A stretch of DNA of 64,000 nucleotides from Allobosea sp. Leaf344 (GTDB taxonomy: Bacteria > Pseudomonadota > Alphaproteobacteria > Rhizobiales > Beijerinckiaceae), in NCBI RefSeq assembly GCF_001426225.1, contig NZ_LMRT01000001.1, forward strand, positions 723,090-787,089. Direction: 5' to 3'. How positions within the stretch are numbered: the stretch's first letter is position 1; each line of letters begins with the position of its first letter. Shown piece after piece: positions 22,691 to 31,906 of this stretch. The notes beneath the pieces were generated by a model that made no database searches, was not told where the DNA came from, and worked only from the letters and a program-made list of their open reading frames with translations. A program made the translations under genes and the position numbers.

Positions 22691-23767
22691 ATGAGAAGCA
22701 GGGCGAAGGCGATTGCGGGCGATCTGGGGATGGTGGGGCTGGGAGCGGCGCTGGCGCTCTGGCTGATGCCCTCGGGCTCCGGACAGGTCTCGAACCGGGA
22801 GCGCGGCGAGCAGGAGAAACGCAGCGAAGGCGATAGCGGCCAGGGCGCCGCGGCCGCATCCCCCGAGGAGATCCCCGCCCGCGGCTGGTGGGCGATCGCT
22901 AAGCGGACCTTCGCGCAGATCGGCAGCGACCGGGTGCTGGCCGTAGCGGCCGGCGTCACCTTCTACGGGCTGCTCGCGATCTTCCCGGCGCTGACGGCGT
23001 TCATCAGCATCTACGGGCTGGTCGCCGATCCGCATGAGGTGATCGAGCATCTGAACGTGCTGCAAGGGGTGATGCCGATGGCCGCCTTCGAGCTGCTGAG
23101 GGAGCAGGCGCTCAGGCTGATCAGCAATGGCGGCGACGAGCTGGGCCTCGCGCTGATCATCAGCGTCGCCCTCTCGCTCTGGAGCGCCAATGCCGGGATG
23201 AAGGCGATCTTCGACGCGCTGAACGTCGCTTATGGCGAGGATGAGAAGCGCGGCTTCTTCCGGCTGAACCTGGTGTCGCTCGCCTTCACGGCGGGCGCGC
23301 TGCTGTTCGGCGTGCTCGCCATCGCCGCGCTGGTCGCCGTGCCGGTGGTGATCGAATACCTGCCGCTCGGAGAGACGCTGACGGCGCTGCTCTCGCTCGG
23401 CCGCTGGCCGCTGATCGTGCTGGTCGTGATGCTCGGGCTCGCGGCGCTCTACCGCTTCGGCCCGAGCCGCGACGAGCCGCAATGGCGCTGGGTCAGCCCC
23501 GGCGCCGTCGTCGCCGCGATCGGCTGGCTCGGCGGTTCGATCGCCTTCTCCTGGTATGTCACGAATTTCGCCGATTACGATGCGACCTATGGCGCCGTCG
23601 GCGCCGTGATCGGCCTGATGACCTGGATGTGGCTCTCGGCGATCGTCATCCTGATCGGCGCCGAGCTCAATTCCGAGAGCGAGCGGCAGACCTGGCGCGA
23701 CACCACGAAAGGCCCGCCGCGCCCGGTGGGCATGCGCGGCGCGGATGCCGCCGACCGCAAGGAGTGA
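22691..23767 (+). CDS. YihY/BrkB family integral membrane protein
   Basis: The 358-residue protein has a short N-terminal hydrophobic segment, a charged linker (about 35-60), and a YihY/BrkB core of about six helices starting at WWAIAKRTFAQIGSDRVLAVAAGVTFY. The family hallmarks GVTFYGLLAIFPALTAFISIYGL and the late YDATYGAVGAVIGLMTWMWLS are present. The family was once called ribonuclease BN in error; its real role is unknown. Two adjacent ATGs lie after GGAGG at 22681; the second, at 22691, has the better spacing. It is divergent from the LOV-kinase gene and shares the short promoter region with it. Confidence 0.9.
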   Translation: MRSRAKAIAGDLGMVGLGAALALWLMPSGSGQVSNRERGEQEKRSEGDSGQGAAAASPEEIPARGWWAIAKRTFAQIGSDRVLAVAAGVTFYGLLAIFPALTAFISIYGLVADPHEVIEHLNVLQGVMPMAAFELLREQALRLISNGGDELGLALIISVALSLWSANAGMKAIFDALNVAYGEDEKRGFFRLNLVSLAFTAGALLFGVLAIAALVAVPVVIEYLPLGETLTALLSLGRWPLIVLVVMLGLAALYRFGPSRDEPQWRWVSPGAVVAAIGWLGGSIAFSWYVTNFADYDATYGAVGAVIGLMTWMWLSAIVILIGAELNSESERQTWRDTTKGPPRPVGMRGADAADRKE

Positions 23768-23807
23768 AGGCGGCCGCCCGCAATGCGCGGCGAAGCGGCG
23801 CAGTGAA

Positions 23808-23832
23808 GGAACGGCAGGTGCCGGGCATGGTT
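23808..23832 (+). promoter_or_regulatory. Candidate EcfG-type promoter before the small 4-Cys secreted protein
   Basis: GGAAC (23808-23812) and GTT (23830-23832) are separated by 17 bases, with a G before GTT. The gene starts at 23888 after a GGAGGAGG-like ribosome site, so the leader would be about 50 bases. A second such match within 1.3 kb of the first makes stress control of both genes more plausible. Confidence 0.35.
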
Positions 23833-23887
23833 ATCATGGGCGTACCGGCGCATAGTGGTGCGGCGGCCCCGACAGGAGGAGGCATCG

Positions 23888-24172
23888 ATGAAATGGCTGG
23901 CCTTAAGCCTGGTGCTGGTGACGATCTCAGACGCCGCCTTCGCGCAGGCCCGCATGTCGACGGTCAACCGCAGCTGCGCGGCCAACCGCCAGAGCGTGCT
24001 GGCCAATGGGGCGATCGTGCTGGGCACGGGCGGACCGACCTATGACCGTTTCGTGCGCGACCGCCGCTTCTGTGCGCATGGCGAATTCCTGGAGCCGGCC
24101 TATGTGCCGAGCCGCGACACCGATGCCTGCCTGATCGGCTACCGCTGCAAGGTCGACGCCTGGTGGGATTGA
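23888..24172 (+). CDS. Small secreted four-cysteine protein, function unknown
   Basis: The 94-residue precursor has a signal peptide (MKWLALSLVLVTISDAAFA, cleavage before Q). The mature domain of about 75 residues has four cysteines (in RSCAANR, RRFCAHG, DACLIGY and YRCKVDAWWD). They could form two disulfides in the periplasm or outside the cell. The start is well supported by AGGAGG upstream and the immediate signal peptide. It stands alone between the YihY/BrkB gene and the convergent hydantoinase, with a candidate EcfG-type promoter. No family is recognised. Confidence 0.75.
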   Translation: MKWLALSLVLVTISDAAFAQARMSTVNRSCAANRQSVLANGAIVLGTGGPTYDRFVRDRRFCAHGEFLEPAYVPSRDTDACLIGYRCKVDAWWD

Positions 24173-24182
24173 GCCGTCCGGC

Positions 24183-25646
24183 TCAATAGAGCTCGGCGCC
24201 GAAATTGCGGGCCGGGTCGAATTCCGGCGCCAGCCGCCCGGTCGGGCGTGTCGCCTCGCCGGCCTCGCGCAGCAGCAGCCGGCCCGAGCCCGCTTCCGCC
24301 CGCAGCGCCCCGTCGGCCACGATGATCTCGCCGCGGCGGAGCACCGTCTCCGGCCAGCCCGTGATGCTGCGCCCCGCGAAGGGGTTGTAGCCGGTATTGC
24401 AATGCAGCGCGTCGGTGAGCGTGACCGTCTTCTGCGGATCCCAGAGGACGATGTCGGCGTCGAAGCCGATGGCGAGCGCGCCCTTGCCCGGCAGATCATA
24501 GATCCGGGCCGGGGCCGTCGCGGTCAGCTCCACGAATTTGCTCAGCCCCAGCCGGCCCCGCGAGACCATCGCGTCGAACAGCATCGGCATGCGCATCTCC
24601 AGCCCCGGCATGCCGTTGGCGATCTGCTTGAAGGGCGGGTTCGCCCCGGCGCTCAGCTTGCCGCTGGCGTCGAAGCGGTAGGGCGCATGGTCGGAGGAGA
24701 GGATCTGCAGGTCGCCCAGAGCGAGCGCGCGCCACAGAGCCTCCTGATCCGCGGTTTCGCGCTGCGGCGGGGAGCAGATCCATTTCGCGCCCTCGATGCC
24801 CGGCCGGTCGAGTTCGGCCGCGGTCATCAGCAGATAATGCGGGCAGGTCTCGGCATAGATCTTGACGCCGCGCCCGCGCGCCTCGCGGATCACCGCCGCG
24901 CCTTCCGCCGTCGAGACGTGGAAGATGCAGATCGGCGTATCGAGCAGCTCCGAGAACGCGATCAGCCGGTGGAAGGCCTCGACCTCGGCGGCGCGGGGAT
25001 GGCTGACGGCATGGTATTTCGGCGCGGTATAGCCGCGCTTGGCCAGCCGCTCGCCCATCCATTTCAGCAGGCCGTGATTCTCGGCATGGACGCAGACCAG
25101 CGCGCCGGCTTCCCGCGCCGAGAGCATCACGTCGAGCAGCGCCTGATCGTCGACCTGCACGGCGTCATAGGTCATGAACACCTTGACCGAGCGGTGGCCG
25201 GCCTGGATCAGGGCCGGCAGATCGGTCGCGATCGTCTGCGCGTCGGGATTGGCGACCATCAGATGGAAGGCGTAGTCGATGATCGCGCCCTTTCGCGCCA
25301 GCGCCGCATAATCCTCGACCGTTCTGGCGAGGCTGGCGCCGCGATGCTGCGCGGCGAAGGAGATCACGCTGGTGGTGCCGCCGAAAGCGGCCGAGCGGGT
25401 GGCGGTCTCGAACGTATCGGCGTTCATCAGCCCTCCGCCCGAGAGCTGTTCGATATGGCAATGCGTATCGACGCCGCCGGGCAGCACCAGCCTCCCCGTC
25501 GCGTCGAGCTCCTGCGCCCCCTCGGGGAGACCGATGCCGATCGCGGCGATGCGCCCGTCCCGGATGCCGAGATCGGCCCTGACCACCTCGCTGGCCGTGG
25601 CGAGCGTGCCGCCGCGGATGACGGTGTCGAATGCGGGGCTGGTCAT
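24183..25646 (-). CDS. Dihydropyrimidinase/D-hydantoinase-type amidohydrolase
   Basis: The 487-residue cytoplasmic enzyme has the full binuclear-zinc amidohydrolase set: H62/H64 in THCHIEQ, Lys155 in RSVKVFMTYD (carboxylated bridging lysine), H187 in CVHAENHG, H243 in IFHVSTAEG and D319 in LSSDHAPY. This is the dihydropyrimidinase/hydantoinase group, which opens the ring of dihydropyrimidines or 5-substituted hydantoins. The length fits. The start ATG (TSPAFDTVIRGG) is where homology begins. The gene is divergent from a MarR-type regulator, and an 8-oxoguanine deaminase lies just beyond. No carbamoylase or dihydropyrimidine dehydrogenase partner is present, so the natural substrate is open; phenylhydantoinase-like activity is possible. 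Confidence 0.88.
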   Translation of the reverse strand: MTSPAFDTVIRGGTLATASEVVRADLGIRDGRIAAIGIGLPEGAQELDATGRLVLPGGVDTHCHIEQLSGGGLMNADTFETATRSAAFGGTTSVISFAAQHRGASLARTVEDYAALARKGAIIDYAFHLMVANPDAQTIATDLPALIQAGHRSVKVFMTYDAVQVDDQALLDVMLSAREAGALVCVHAENHGLLKWMGERLAKRGYTAPKYHAVSHPRAAEVEAFHRLIAFSELLDTPICIFHVSTAEGAAVIREARGRGVKIYAETCPHYLLMTAAELDRPGIEGAKWICSPPQRETADQEALWRALALGDLQILSSDHAPYRFDASGKLSAGANPPFKQIANGMPGLEMRMPMLFDAMVSRGRLGLSKFVELTATAPARIYDLPGKGALAIGFDADIVLWDPQKTVTLTDALHCNTGYNPFAGRSITGWPETVLRRGEIIVADGALRAEAGSGRLLLREAGEATRPTGRLAPEFDPARNFGAELY

Positions 25647-25807
25647 GGGCGGGATCCTCTGCGGCAAGTCAGGACAGTTTACGCATCGCGGCGAGGCGCG
25701 CCACTGATCCCCGCGAGACGGGGCCATGCAAGGCGGCGGCCAGAGGCGGCCGCTTGCCCCTGCGGCGGCGGCCATGCGAGATGGCGGCCGGCGCGACAGG
25801 AGAGACG

Positions 25808-26302
25808 ATGCCTTCGACCAGACGCCATGCCCCCGAAGCCGGCGCCGCACGGGACGTGCTCGATCTCGGCGGCTACGTCCCCTATTTCCTGACGGCGATC
25901 TCCAACACCTGGTCGCGAAGCTCCTCGCGGCTCTATCTCAAGCGCTTCGGCGTTGGCGTCACGGAATGGCGGGTGATCTCGCAGCTCGCGATCGAGCCGG
26001 GGATCCCGGCCCAGCGGATCTGCGAGGTGATCGAGCTCGACAAGGGCGCCGTGAGCCGCAGCGTGGCGACGCTGATCGCCGCCGGCCATGTCCGCGAGCA
26101 GCCGGACCCGCGCGACGCCCGCCGGCAATTGCTGGCGCTGACGGATACGGGTTACGCGCTGCACGACCAGCTGATCGCGCTCGCGACGGCGCGGGAGGCG
26201 GTGCTGCTGGCCGATCTCTCGGCCGAGGAACGCGCGCAGTTCACGCATGTCCTGCGCCGCATCCACGCCAAGCTGCCGGAGCTGCGGGAGTTCGAGGCCT
26301 AG
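25808..26302 (+). CDS. MarR family transcriptional regulator
   Basis: The 164-residue protein is a MarR-type winged-helix dimeric regulator. WRVISQLAIEPGIPAQRICEVIELDKGAVSRSVATLIAAGHV holds the recognition helix, DPRDARRQLLALTDTG is the wing with the conserved Asp-Arg, and amphipathic helices at each end form the dimer. It is divergent from the hydantoinase with 161 bases between, so it likely regulates that gene and itself. The start follows GAGA upstream and fits the family length. The inducer is unknown. Confidence 0.88.
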   Translation: MPSTRRHAPEAGAARDVLDLGGYVPYFLTAISNTWSRSSSRLYLKRFGVGVTEWRVISQLAIEPGIPAQRICEVIELDKGAVSRSVATLIAAGHVREQPDPRDARRQLLALTDTGYALHDQLIALATAREAVLLADLSAEERAQFTHVLRRIHAKLPELREFEA

Positions 26303-26332
26303 GCCGGAGCGCGGGAGTCGGAGCGCGCCGTC

Positions 26333-27667
26333 TCAGGCATAACGCCGGGCGGCCGCGCCATGAGCGCGCCGCAGCGCCGCCAAATCGAGCCCCGGCACCG
26401 CGCCGTCGATCACCCGCCAGCGCCCCGCGACCATCACCCGGTCGGCCCGGTTGGCGCCGCAGAGCACCAGGGCCGCCACCGGATCATGCGCGCCGGAAAA
26501 GCGCAGCTCGTCGAGCCGGAACAGCGCGAGATCGGCCTGCATGCCCGGCGCGATGCGCCCGACATCACCACGCCCGAGGCAGCGCGCGGAGCCCTCCGTC
26601 GCCCAGCGGATCACGTCGCGGGCGGTGACGGCGCCGGCGCTGCGGTAATGCAGCCGGTTGACCAGCAGCGCATGGCGCAGCTCCTCCATCAAATTGGACC
26701 CGTCATTCGAAGCGGAGCCGTCGACGCCGAGGCCGAGCGGGGCGCCGGCCGCCTCGAGCTCGCGCGTCCGGCAGAAGCCGGAGGCGAGCACGCCGTTCGA
26801 GGTCGGGCAGTGGCAGATGCCGACGCCGGCCCGGCCGAGCCGCTCGCACTCCTCGCAGGAGAAGTGGATGCCATGGGCCAGCCAGGTTTTCGGCCGCATC
26901 CAGCCGGTCTCCTCGAGCAGGTCGAGCGGACGCTTGCCATAGACCTCCAGGCAATAGGCCTCCTCATCCCGCGTTTCCGCGAGATGGGTGTGGAGCGGCG
27001 CATCGAACCGGGCGGCGAGATCGGCGCTCTTCGCCATCAGCGCCGGGGTGACCGAAAACGGCGAACAGGGCGCGAGCGCGATCTGCAGCATGCTGCCCGG
27101 GGCGGGATCGTGGAACAGCGTCAGCACGCGCTCGCTGTCGAGCAGGATCGTCTCCTCGTCCTGGACGACGCCGTCGGGCGGCAGCCCACCATCCTTCTGC
27201 GACAGGTTCATCGAGCCGCGCGAGATCACGGCGCGGATGCCGAGCGCGCGCGCCTCCTCCACCGCGATGTCGACCGCCTGCTCCAGGCCGGGCGGATAGA
27301 GATAATGATGGTCGGCGGCGAGGGTGCAGCCGGAGAGCAGCAGCTCGGTGAGCGCGACGCGGACCGCGAGCCTGAGATCGTCCGGGTTCAGCCGGGCCCA
27401 GAGCGGGTAGAGCGCGGTGAGCCAGGGGAAGAGCTCGCGGTCGATCGCCGCGGGATGGGCCCGCGTCAGCGTCTGGTAGAAATGATGATGGGTGTTGATC
27501 AGCCCGGGCAGGACGACATGGGCGCCCGCCTCGAAGACCTCGTCCACCGGCGAAGCGGGGCTGCGGCCGGCGGCCAGGCATTCGGCGATCACGCCGTCTT
27601 CCACCACCAGACCGGCAGCGGCGTCGTCCGCGACGATCCCGAGCGGGTGCTTGATCCAGAGGCGCAT
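26333..27667 (-). CDS. 8-oxoguanine deaminase (amidohydrolase family)
   Basis: The 444-residue enzyme belongs to the ATZ/TRZ-type amidohydrolases. H60 and H62 are in [14 protein letters not shown], the middle zinc histidine is in LHTHLAET, and the C-terminal [13 protein letters not shown] and GVDGSASND motifs match characterised 8-oxoguanine deaminases such as Pseudomonas Pa0142, which convert 8-oxoguanine to urate. The HFYQTLTRA sequence is typical of that group rather than of guanine or cytosine deaminases. It is divergent from rph and converges on the MarR gene. In cells it would salvage or degrade oxidised guanine freed from nucleotides. Related activity on isocytosine or guanine is also possible. 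Confidence 0.87.
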   Translation of the reverse strand: MRLWIKHPLGIVADDAAAGLVVEDGVIAECLAAGRSPASPVDEVFEAGAHVVLPGLINTHHHFYQTLTRAHPAAIDRELFPWLTALYPLWARLNPDDLRLAVRVALTELLLSGCTLAADHHYLYPPGLEQAVDIAVEEARALGIRAVISRGSMNLSQKDGGLPPDGVVQDEETILLDSERVLTLFHDPAPGSMLQIALAPCSPFSVTPALMAKSADLAARFDAPLHTHLAETRDEEAYCLEVYGKRPLDLLEETGWMRPKTWLAHGIHFSCEECERLGRAGVGICHCPTSNGVLASGFCRTRELEAAGAPLGLGVDGSASNDGSNLMEELRHALLVNRLHYRSAGAVTARDVIRWATEGSARCLGRGDVGRIAPGMQADLALFRLDELRFSGAHDPVAALVLCGANRADRVMVAGRWRVIDGAVPGLDLAALRRAHGAAARRYA

Positions 27668-27821
27668 CGCATCGTCCTTGTTGGTCGTCTCGTTCTACGG
27701 TTTCGCGGCCGCGGCGCAATGCACCGCGCATCGGCAGCGTCCATGGCACCGGGCTGCCGCCTTGCCGCTGCAGGCGCGAACGCCTACAAGCCCGGCTGCT
27801 TCGAACAATCAGGACACGCTC

Positions 27822-28538
27822 ATGCGACCCTCGAAACGCGCAGCCGATGAGATGCGCAAGGTCACGCTCGAACGCGGCGTGGTGCGCTATGCCGAAGGCT
27901 CGTGCATGGTCACCTTCGGCGAGACGCGGGTGCTGTGCGCCGCGACCGTCGAGGAAAAGGGTCCGCCCTGGCTGCGCGGCACCGGCAAGGGCTGGGTCAC
28001 CGCGGAATATTCGATGCTGCCGCGCGCGACCCATGAGCGCACCCGCCGCGAGGTCACCTCCGGCAAGCCCTCCGGCCGCACCCAGGAGATCCAGCGGCTG
28101 GTCGGCCGGTCGCTGCGCGCCGTGGTCGACCTCACCGCGATCGGCGAGCGGCAGATCGTCGTGGATTGCGACGTGATCCAGGCCGATGGCGGCACCCGCA
28201 CCGCCTCGATCACCGGCGCCTGGGTGGCGCTGCACGATGCGCTGAAATGGATGGAGGGTCGCTCCATGCTGAAGGGCGCCAAGCCCTTGAAGGACCATGT
28301 CGCCGCGATCTCCTGCGGCATTGTCGCCGGAAATCCGGTGCTCGATCTCGATTACATCGAGGATTCCGGCGCGCAGACCGACGCGAATTTCGTGATCACC
28401 GGTTCGGGCGGGCTGGTCGAGGTGCAGGGCACGGCCGAAGGCGCGCCCTTCTCCGAGGACGAGCTGATGGCGCTGCTGCGGCTGGCCAAGGGCGGCGTCG
28501 CCGATCTCGTGGCGCTGCAGAAGGCCGCGGTGGCCTGA
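27822..28538 (+). CDS. rph: Ribonuclease PH
   Basis: The 238-residue protein is RNase PH, the phosphorolytic 3'-to-5' exonuclease that trims tRNA precursors and works as a hexamer. The N-terminus [20 protein letters not shown] is diagnostic, and the phosphate-site block [11 protein letters not shown] and the motif [14 protein letters not shown] match the family. The length is normal. It starts a three-gene block with rdgB and hemW, an order common in alphaproteobacteria. No stop codon or frameshift is seen. An upstream in-frame extension is ruled out by the conserved N-terminus. Confidence 0.96.
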   Translation: MRPSKRAADEMRKVTLERGVVRYAEGSCMVTFGETRVLCAATVEEKGPPWLRGTGKGWVTAEYSMLPRATHERTRREVTSGKPSGRTQEIQRLVGRSLRAVVDLTAIGERQIVVDCDVIQADGGTRTASITGAWVALHDALKWMEGRSMLKGAKPLKDHVAAISCGIVAGNPVLDLDYIEDSGAQTDANFVITGSGGLVEVQGTAEGAPFSEDELMALLRLAKGGVADLVALQKAAVA

Positions 28539-28587
28539 CGAGGGCGCGACCCGGCCGGAGCGGAGACCAGGAAAGGCAATACGCGTG

Positions 28588-29232
28588 ATGAGCCACCGTC
28601 TGCTGACCGGAAAGGTCGTGATCGCGACGCATAACCAGGGCAAGCTGCGCGAAATGCGCGAGCTCATGAAGCCCTATGGCATCGCGCTGGTTTCCGCCGG
28701 CGAACTCGGCCTGCCCGAGCCGGTGGAAGACGGCCATATGTTCGCCGAGAACGCCGCGATCAAGGCGGTGGCGGCGGCGAAAGCCTCGGGGCTGCCGGCG
28801 CTTTCGGATGATTCGGGGATCTGCATCGACGCGCTGGACGGCGCGCCGGGGCTGTTCTCGGCCAATTGGGCCGGGCCGGGCAAGGATTTCGCCCCGGCTC
28901 TGGCCCGGGTCCAGAGCGAATTGGCGAGGCGCGGCGCGATCGCGCCCGAGAAGCGCCGCGCGCATTTCGTCTCGGCGCTGGTGATCGCCTGGCCGGACGG
29001 GCATCAGGAGCTGTTCGAGGGCCGGGTCTTCGGGGAGATCGTCCAGGCGCCGCAGGGCACGGGCGGTTTCGGCTATGATCCGATTTTCCGGCCGGATGGG
29101 CACGACAAGACCTTCGGCGAGATGACCAGCGAAGAGAAGCACGGCATCCCGGCCGATGGCTCGCCCGGCCTCTCGCATCGCGCCCGCGCCTTCCACGATC
29201 TGGCCCGCGCCTGTCTGCGGGCGGCGCCGTGA
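28588..29232 (+). CDS. rdgB: XTP/dITP pyrophosphatase (RdgB/HAM1)
   Basis: The 214-residue enzyme hydrolyses non-canonical purine triphosphates such as XTP and dITP to monophosphates, keeping them out of DNA and RNA. The signatures are ATHNQGKLREMREL at the N-terminus, FAENAAIKA and ALSDDSGICIDALDGAPGLFS with the catalytic acidic residues, and GTGGFGYDPIF near the C-terminus. An in-frame GTG precedes the chosen ATG by one codon, with GGAAAGG a few bases further up. Its stop overlaps the GTG start of hemW. Confidence 0.95.
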   Translation: MSHRLLTGKVVIATHNQGKLREMRELMKPYGIALVSAGELGLPEPVEDGHMFAENAAIKAVAAAKASGLPALSDDSGICIDALDGAPGLFSANWAGPGKDFAPALARVQSELARRGAIAPEKRRAHFVSALVIAWPDGHQELFEGRVFGEIVQAPQGTGGFGYDPIFRPDGHDKTFGEMTSEEKHGIPADGSPGLSHRARAFHDLARACLRAAP

Positions 29233-30428
29233 CGGCTGCCGCCAGCCTGGAGCGTCCGCCGGCCGCCGCGCATCCCACGGCGGATGCCGGCTTCGCCGTC
29301 TATGTGCATTGGCCCTTCTGCCTGGCGAAATGCCCCTATTGCGACTTCAACAGCCATGTCCGGCTGCAACCGCCCGACCAGGCGCGGTACATCGCCGCCT
29401 TCAGGCGCGAGATCGCGCATCGTGCGGCGTTGACTCCCGGCCGAACGGTCTCCTCGATCTTCTTCGGCGGCGGCACGCCCTCTCTGATGGAGGGCCGCAC
29501 GGTCGGCGCGATCCTCGACGCCATCGCCGAATACTGGACCGTCGCGCCCGATTGCGAGGTGTCGCTGGAGGCCAACCCGACCAGCGTCGAGGCGGGCCGG
29601 TTCCGCGACTTCCGCGCGGCCGGGGTGAACCGGGTCTCACTCGGGGTGCAGGCGCTGAACGACGCCGATCTGAAGGCGCTCGGGCGGATGCACAGCGCCA
29701 GCGAGGCGCTGGAGGCGGTGGCGATCGCACGGCGCTATTTCGAGCGCTACAGCTTCGACCTGATCTATGCCCGTTCCGTCCACCAGACCCCGGCGCTGTG
29801 GCGGGCGGAGCTCGAGCTCGCGATCAGCCATGCGGCCGAGCATCTCTCGCTCTACCAGCTCACCATCGAACCCGACACGATGTTCGAGCGGCTGTTCAAG
29901 GCCGGGCGTCTCGCGATCCCCGATCACGAAGCCGGCGCGGCGCTCTACGAGATCACCCAGGAGGTGACCGCGCGCCACGGGCTGCCGGTCTACGAGATTT
30001 CCAACCACGCCCGCCCGGGCGCGGAATGCCGCCACAACCTGGTCTATTGGCGCTATGGCGAATATGCCGGGATCGGCCCCGGCGCCCATGGCCGGCTGGT
30101 GACGGCAGCCGGCCGGATGGCGCATTCCACTGAGAAGAGCCCGGAAGCCTGGCTGGAGCGGGTCGAGCGCGAGGGCCATGCGCTGGTCGAGGACGAGGCC
30201 CTGAACGCCGAGGCGCAGGGCGACGAATATCTGCTGATGGGCCTGCGCCTCGTCGAAGGAATTTCGCCGGCGACCTTCGCCGCCCTGTCCGGCCGCTCGC
30301 TGCGGCAGGCCCGCGTCGACAGCCTGATCGCGGATGGTCTGCTGGCGCGCCGGCCGGGCGGGCTGCTGGCCTGCACGCCCGACGGGGCGCTGGTTCTGGA
30401 CGCCCTGGTCGCCGATCTCGCCGCCTGA
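29229..30428 (+). CDS. hemW: HemW, radical SAM heme chaperone family protein
   Basis: The 399-residue protein carries the radical SAM cluster motif C31-x3-C35-x2-C38 (FCLAKCPYCDF). FFGGGTPSLM, LEANPTS and VSLGVQALND typify the HemW/HemN-like family, and a HemW C-terminal domain follows. HemW is thought to bind and deliver heme, and not to be the oxygen-independent coproporphyrinogen oxidase itself. The DLIYAR stretch is followed here by SVHQTP in place of the more usual PGQ-type sequence. Translation starts at a GTG that overlaps the rdgB stop, so the rph-rdgB-hemW block is coupled. Confidence 0.92.
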   Translation: MTAAASLERPPAAAHPTADAGFAVYVHWPFCLAKCPYCDFNSHVRLQPPDQARYIAAFRREIAHRAALTPGRTVSSIFFGGGTPSLMEGRTVGAILDAIAEYWTVAPDCEVSLEANPTSVEAGRFRDFRAAGVNRVSLGVQALNDADLKALGRMHSASEALEAVAIARRYFERYSFDLIYARSVHQTPALWRAELELAISHAAEHLSLYQLTIEPDTMFERLFKAGRLAIPDHEAGAALYEITQEVTARHGLPVYEISNHARPGAECRHNLVYWRYGEYAGIGPGAHGRLVTAAGRMAHSTEKSPEAWLERVEREGHALVEDEALNAEAQGDEYLLMGLRLVEGISPATFAALSGRSLRQARVDSLIADGLLARRPGGLLACTPDGALVLDALVADLAA

Positions 30429-30440
30429 GGCGAGCGCGGC

Positions 30441-31643
30441 CTATTGCGTCCGCGGCCCGAGGTCGCGCGGGGCGGCGTTGACCGTCACGATCTGGCCGTT
30501 GCGCAGCTCCAGCACGGCGAGGCCGCGCTCGTTCTGCCCATCGGGCCGGAAGCGGAAAACGCCGTCGGCGCCGGCAAATCCGGAGGCGTTGGTCAGGACC
30601 TGCTCCGAGAAGCGCTGCGAACCCTGGGTCCGGGCCAGCGCCGCGGCGAGGGAGACCGCGTCATAGGCCAGCGTAGCGGTGCGGGTCGGGGCGCTGTTGA
30701 AACGCTGCTGGTAGCGGCCGGCGAAGGCATTGAAGCCCGCCGTGTCCGGCGAGGCGAACCAGCCGCCCTGGATGGCCGGGACGCGCGCGACATTGGCGTC
30801 GTTCCAGACGCCGGTGCCGAGCGGCTTGACCTTGGCGGGGTCGTAGCCGGCCTGCTGCAAGGCCAGGCCGAGCGCCGGCATGGTGTCGGCCGCCGCCGGC
30901 ACGAACAGCGCATCGGCCTGCTGCAGCGCCGGCGTCAGCCTTGTGGCCGCCGCCCGCATGCTGGCCTGGTCGGAGGTGAAGCGCTCGATCACCACCACGC
31001 GGCCGCCGCGGCTGGCGACGGCCTGCTGGAAGGCGGCCTCGACGACCTTGCCGTAAGCCGTGTCGGGGACGAGCGCGGCGAAGGATTTCCGCCCCTGGGC
31101 CGAGGCATGGGCGATCACGCGGTTGACGTCGTTCTCCGGCGGGAAGGACAGGAGATACACGCCGCGGGCGGCGACGTTGCTGTCGCTGGAGAAGGCCATG
31201 ACCGGGCGGTTGGCGGCGCGGGCGACCTGGCCGACGGCCTGGACGGACGGCGCGAAGAGCGGCCCGATGATCAGCTCCGCGCCCTCGCGCAGCGCCTCCT
31301 GCGCCGCGGCCTGCGCGCCATCGGGCGTGCCGCGGTCGTCCTTGACCAGCAGCGTCAGATCGGCGCCGGGAAATTCCGCCAGCGCCATTTCGGCGGCGTT
31401 CTTCAGCGAATTGCCGACCACGGCGCCCTGGCCCTCCGCCGTCAGCGGCAGGATCAGCCCGACCTTGACCTTGCCGGTGCCGAGCGTCTGCCCCGTGGGC
31501 GCGGTGGCGGGAGCCGCCGCCTGATCGAAGCCCGGCAATCCGGACGGACCGCCGCTGCAGCCCGCGAGAAGGAAGCCGGCCAGCAGGGCAAGGCCGGGCG
31601 CGCGCAGGCGAGATGTCGCGGCGAGATGCGAGCGTTGCAGCAC
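30441..31643 (-). CDS. Penicillin-binding protein activator (LpoA-like) lipoprotein
   Basis: The 400-residue protein has a lipoprotein signal peptide with lipobox LAGC (Cys29) and a periplasmic type-1 binding-protein domain: VKVGLILPLTAEGQGAVVGNSL is followed by LIIGPLFAPSVQAVG and MAFSSDSNVAARGVY. This domain occurs both in branched-chain amino acid binding proteins and in LpoA activators of peptidoglycan synthases. The genomic position decides: it is next to rsmI and a yraN homologue, as lpoA is in enterobacteria. It likely sits on the inner face of the outer membrane. It lacks the N-terminal TPR domain of E. coli LpoA, as alphaproteobacterial members do. Confidence 0.85.
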   Translation of the reverse strand: MLQRSHLAATSRLRAPGLALLAGFLLAGCSGGPSGLPGFDQAAAPATAPTGQTLGTGKVKVGLILPLTAEGQGAVVGNSLKNAAEMALAEFPGADLTLLVKDDRGTPDGAQAAAQEALREGAELIIGPLFAPSVQAVGQVARAANRPVMAFSSDSNVAARGVYLLSFPPENDVNRVIAHASAQGRKSFAALVPDTAYGKVVEAAFQQAVASRGGRVVVIERFTSDQASMRAAATRLTPALQQADALFVPAAADTMPALGLALQQAGYDPAKVKPLGTGVWNDANVARVPAIQGGWFASPDTAGFNAFAGRYQQRFNSAPTRTATLAYDAVSLAAALARTQGSQRFSEQVLTNASGFAGADGVFRFRPDGQNERGLAVLELRNGQIVTVNAAPRDLGPRTQ

Positions 31644-31906
31644 GGGCAGTCTCCAGTCATCGACCGGCCGGATCGGGCCGGTGAGCGTCAGGCGGACAGC
31701 ATGGGCGGCTGGCCGGGGTGGCAGGCCCCCCGACCTGCGGGCCTACCTGCCAGTGCCGCATGTTATTTTCAAGTTGTTAACTCTGTGTTGAAGCTTGCGC
31801 GCCACCCACCCCCGCCTCGCGGAGGCGTCGACAGGCGGGCACCGAAACCGGCTTTCGTGGCCCGGGGCCGTGGCGCGCGACGCGCGTCTGGCGTAGCTTG
31901 CGCGCC
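31644..31906. promoter_or_regulatory. Divergent intergenic region between the LpoA-like gene and rsmI
   Basis: About 263 bases hold promoters for both directions. The most AT-rich part is 31760-31795 (GTTATTTTCAAGTTGTTAACTCTG), the likely promoter zone. No reading frame, hairpin or known motif stands out. Confidence 0.35.

Noticed and set aside
29229-30428. Oxygen-independent coproporphyrinogen III oxidase (HemN)
   Set aside because: Length, CxxxCxxC context and the rph-rdgB neighbourhood fit HemW, and true HemN is longer.
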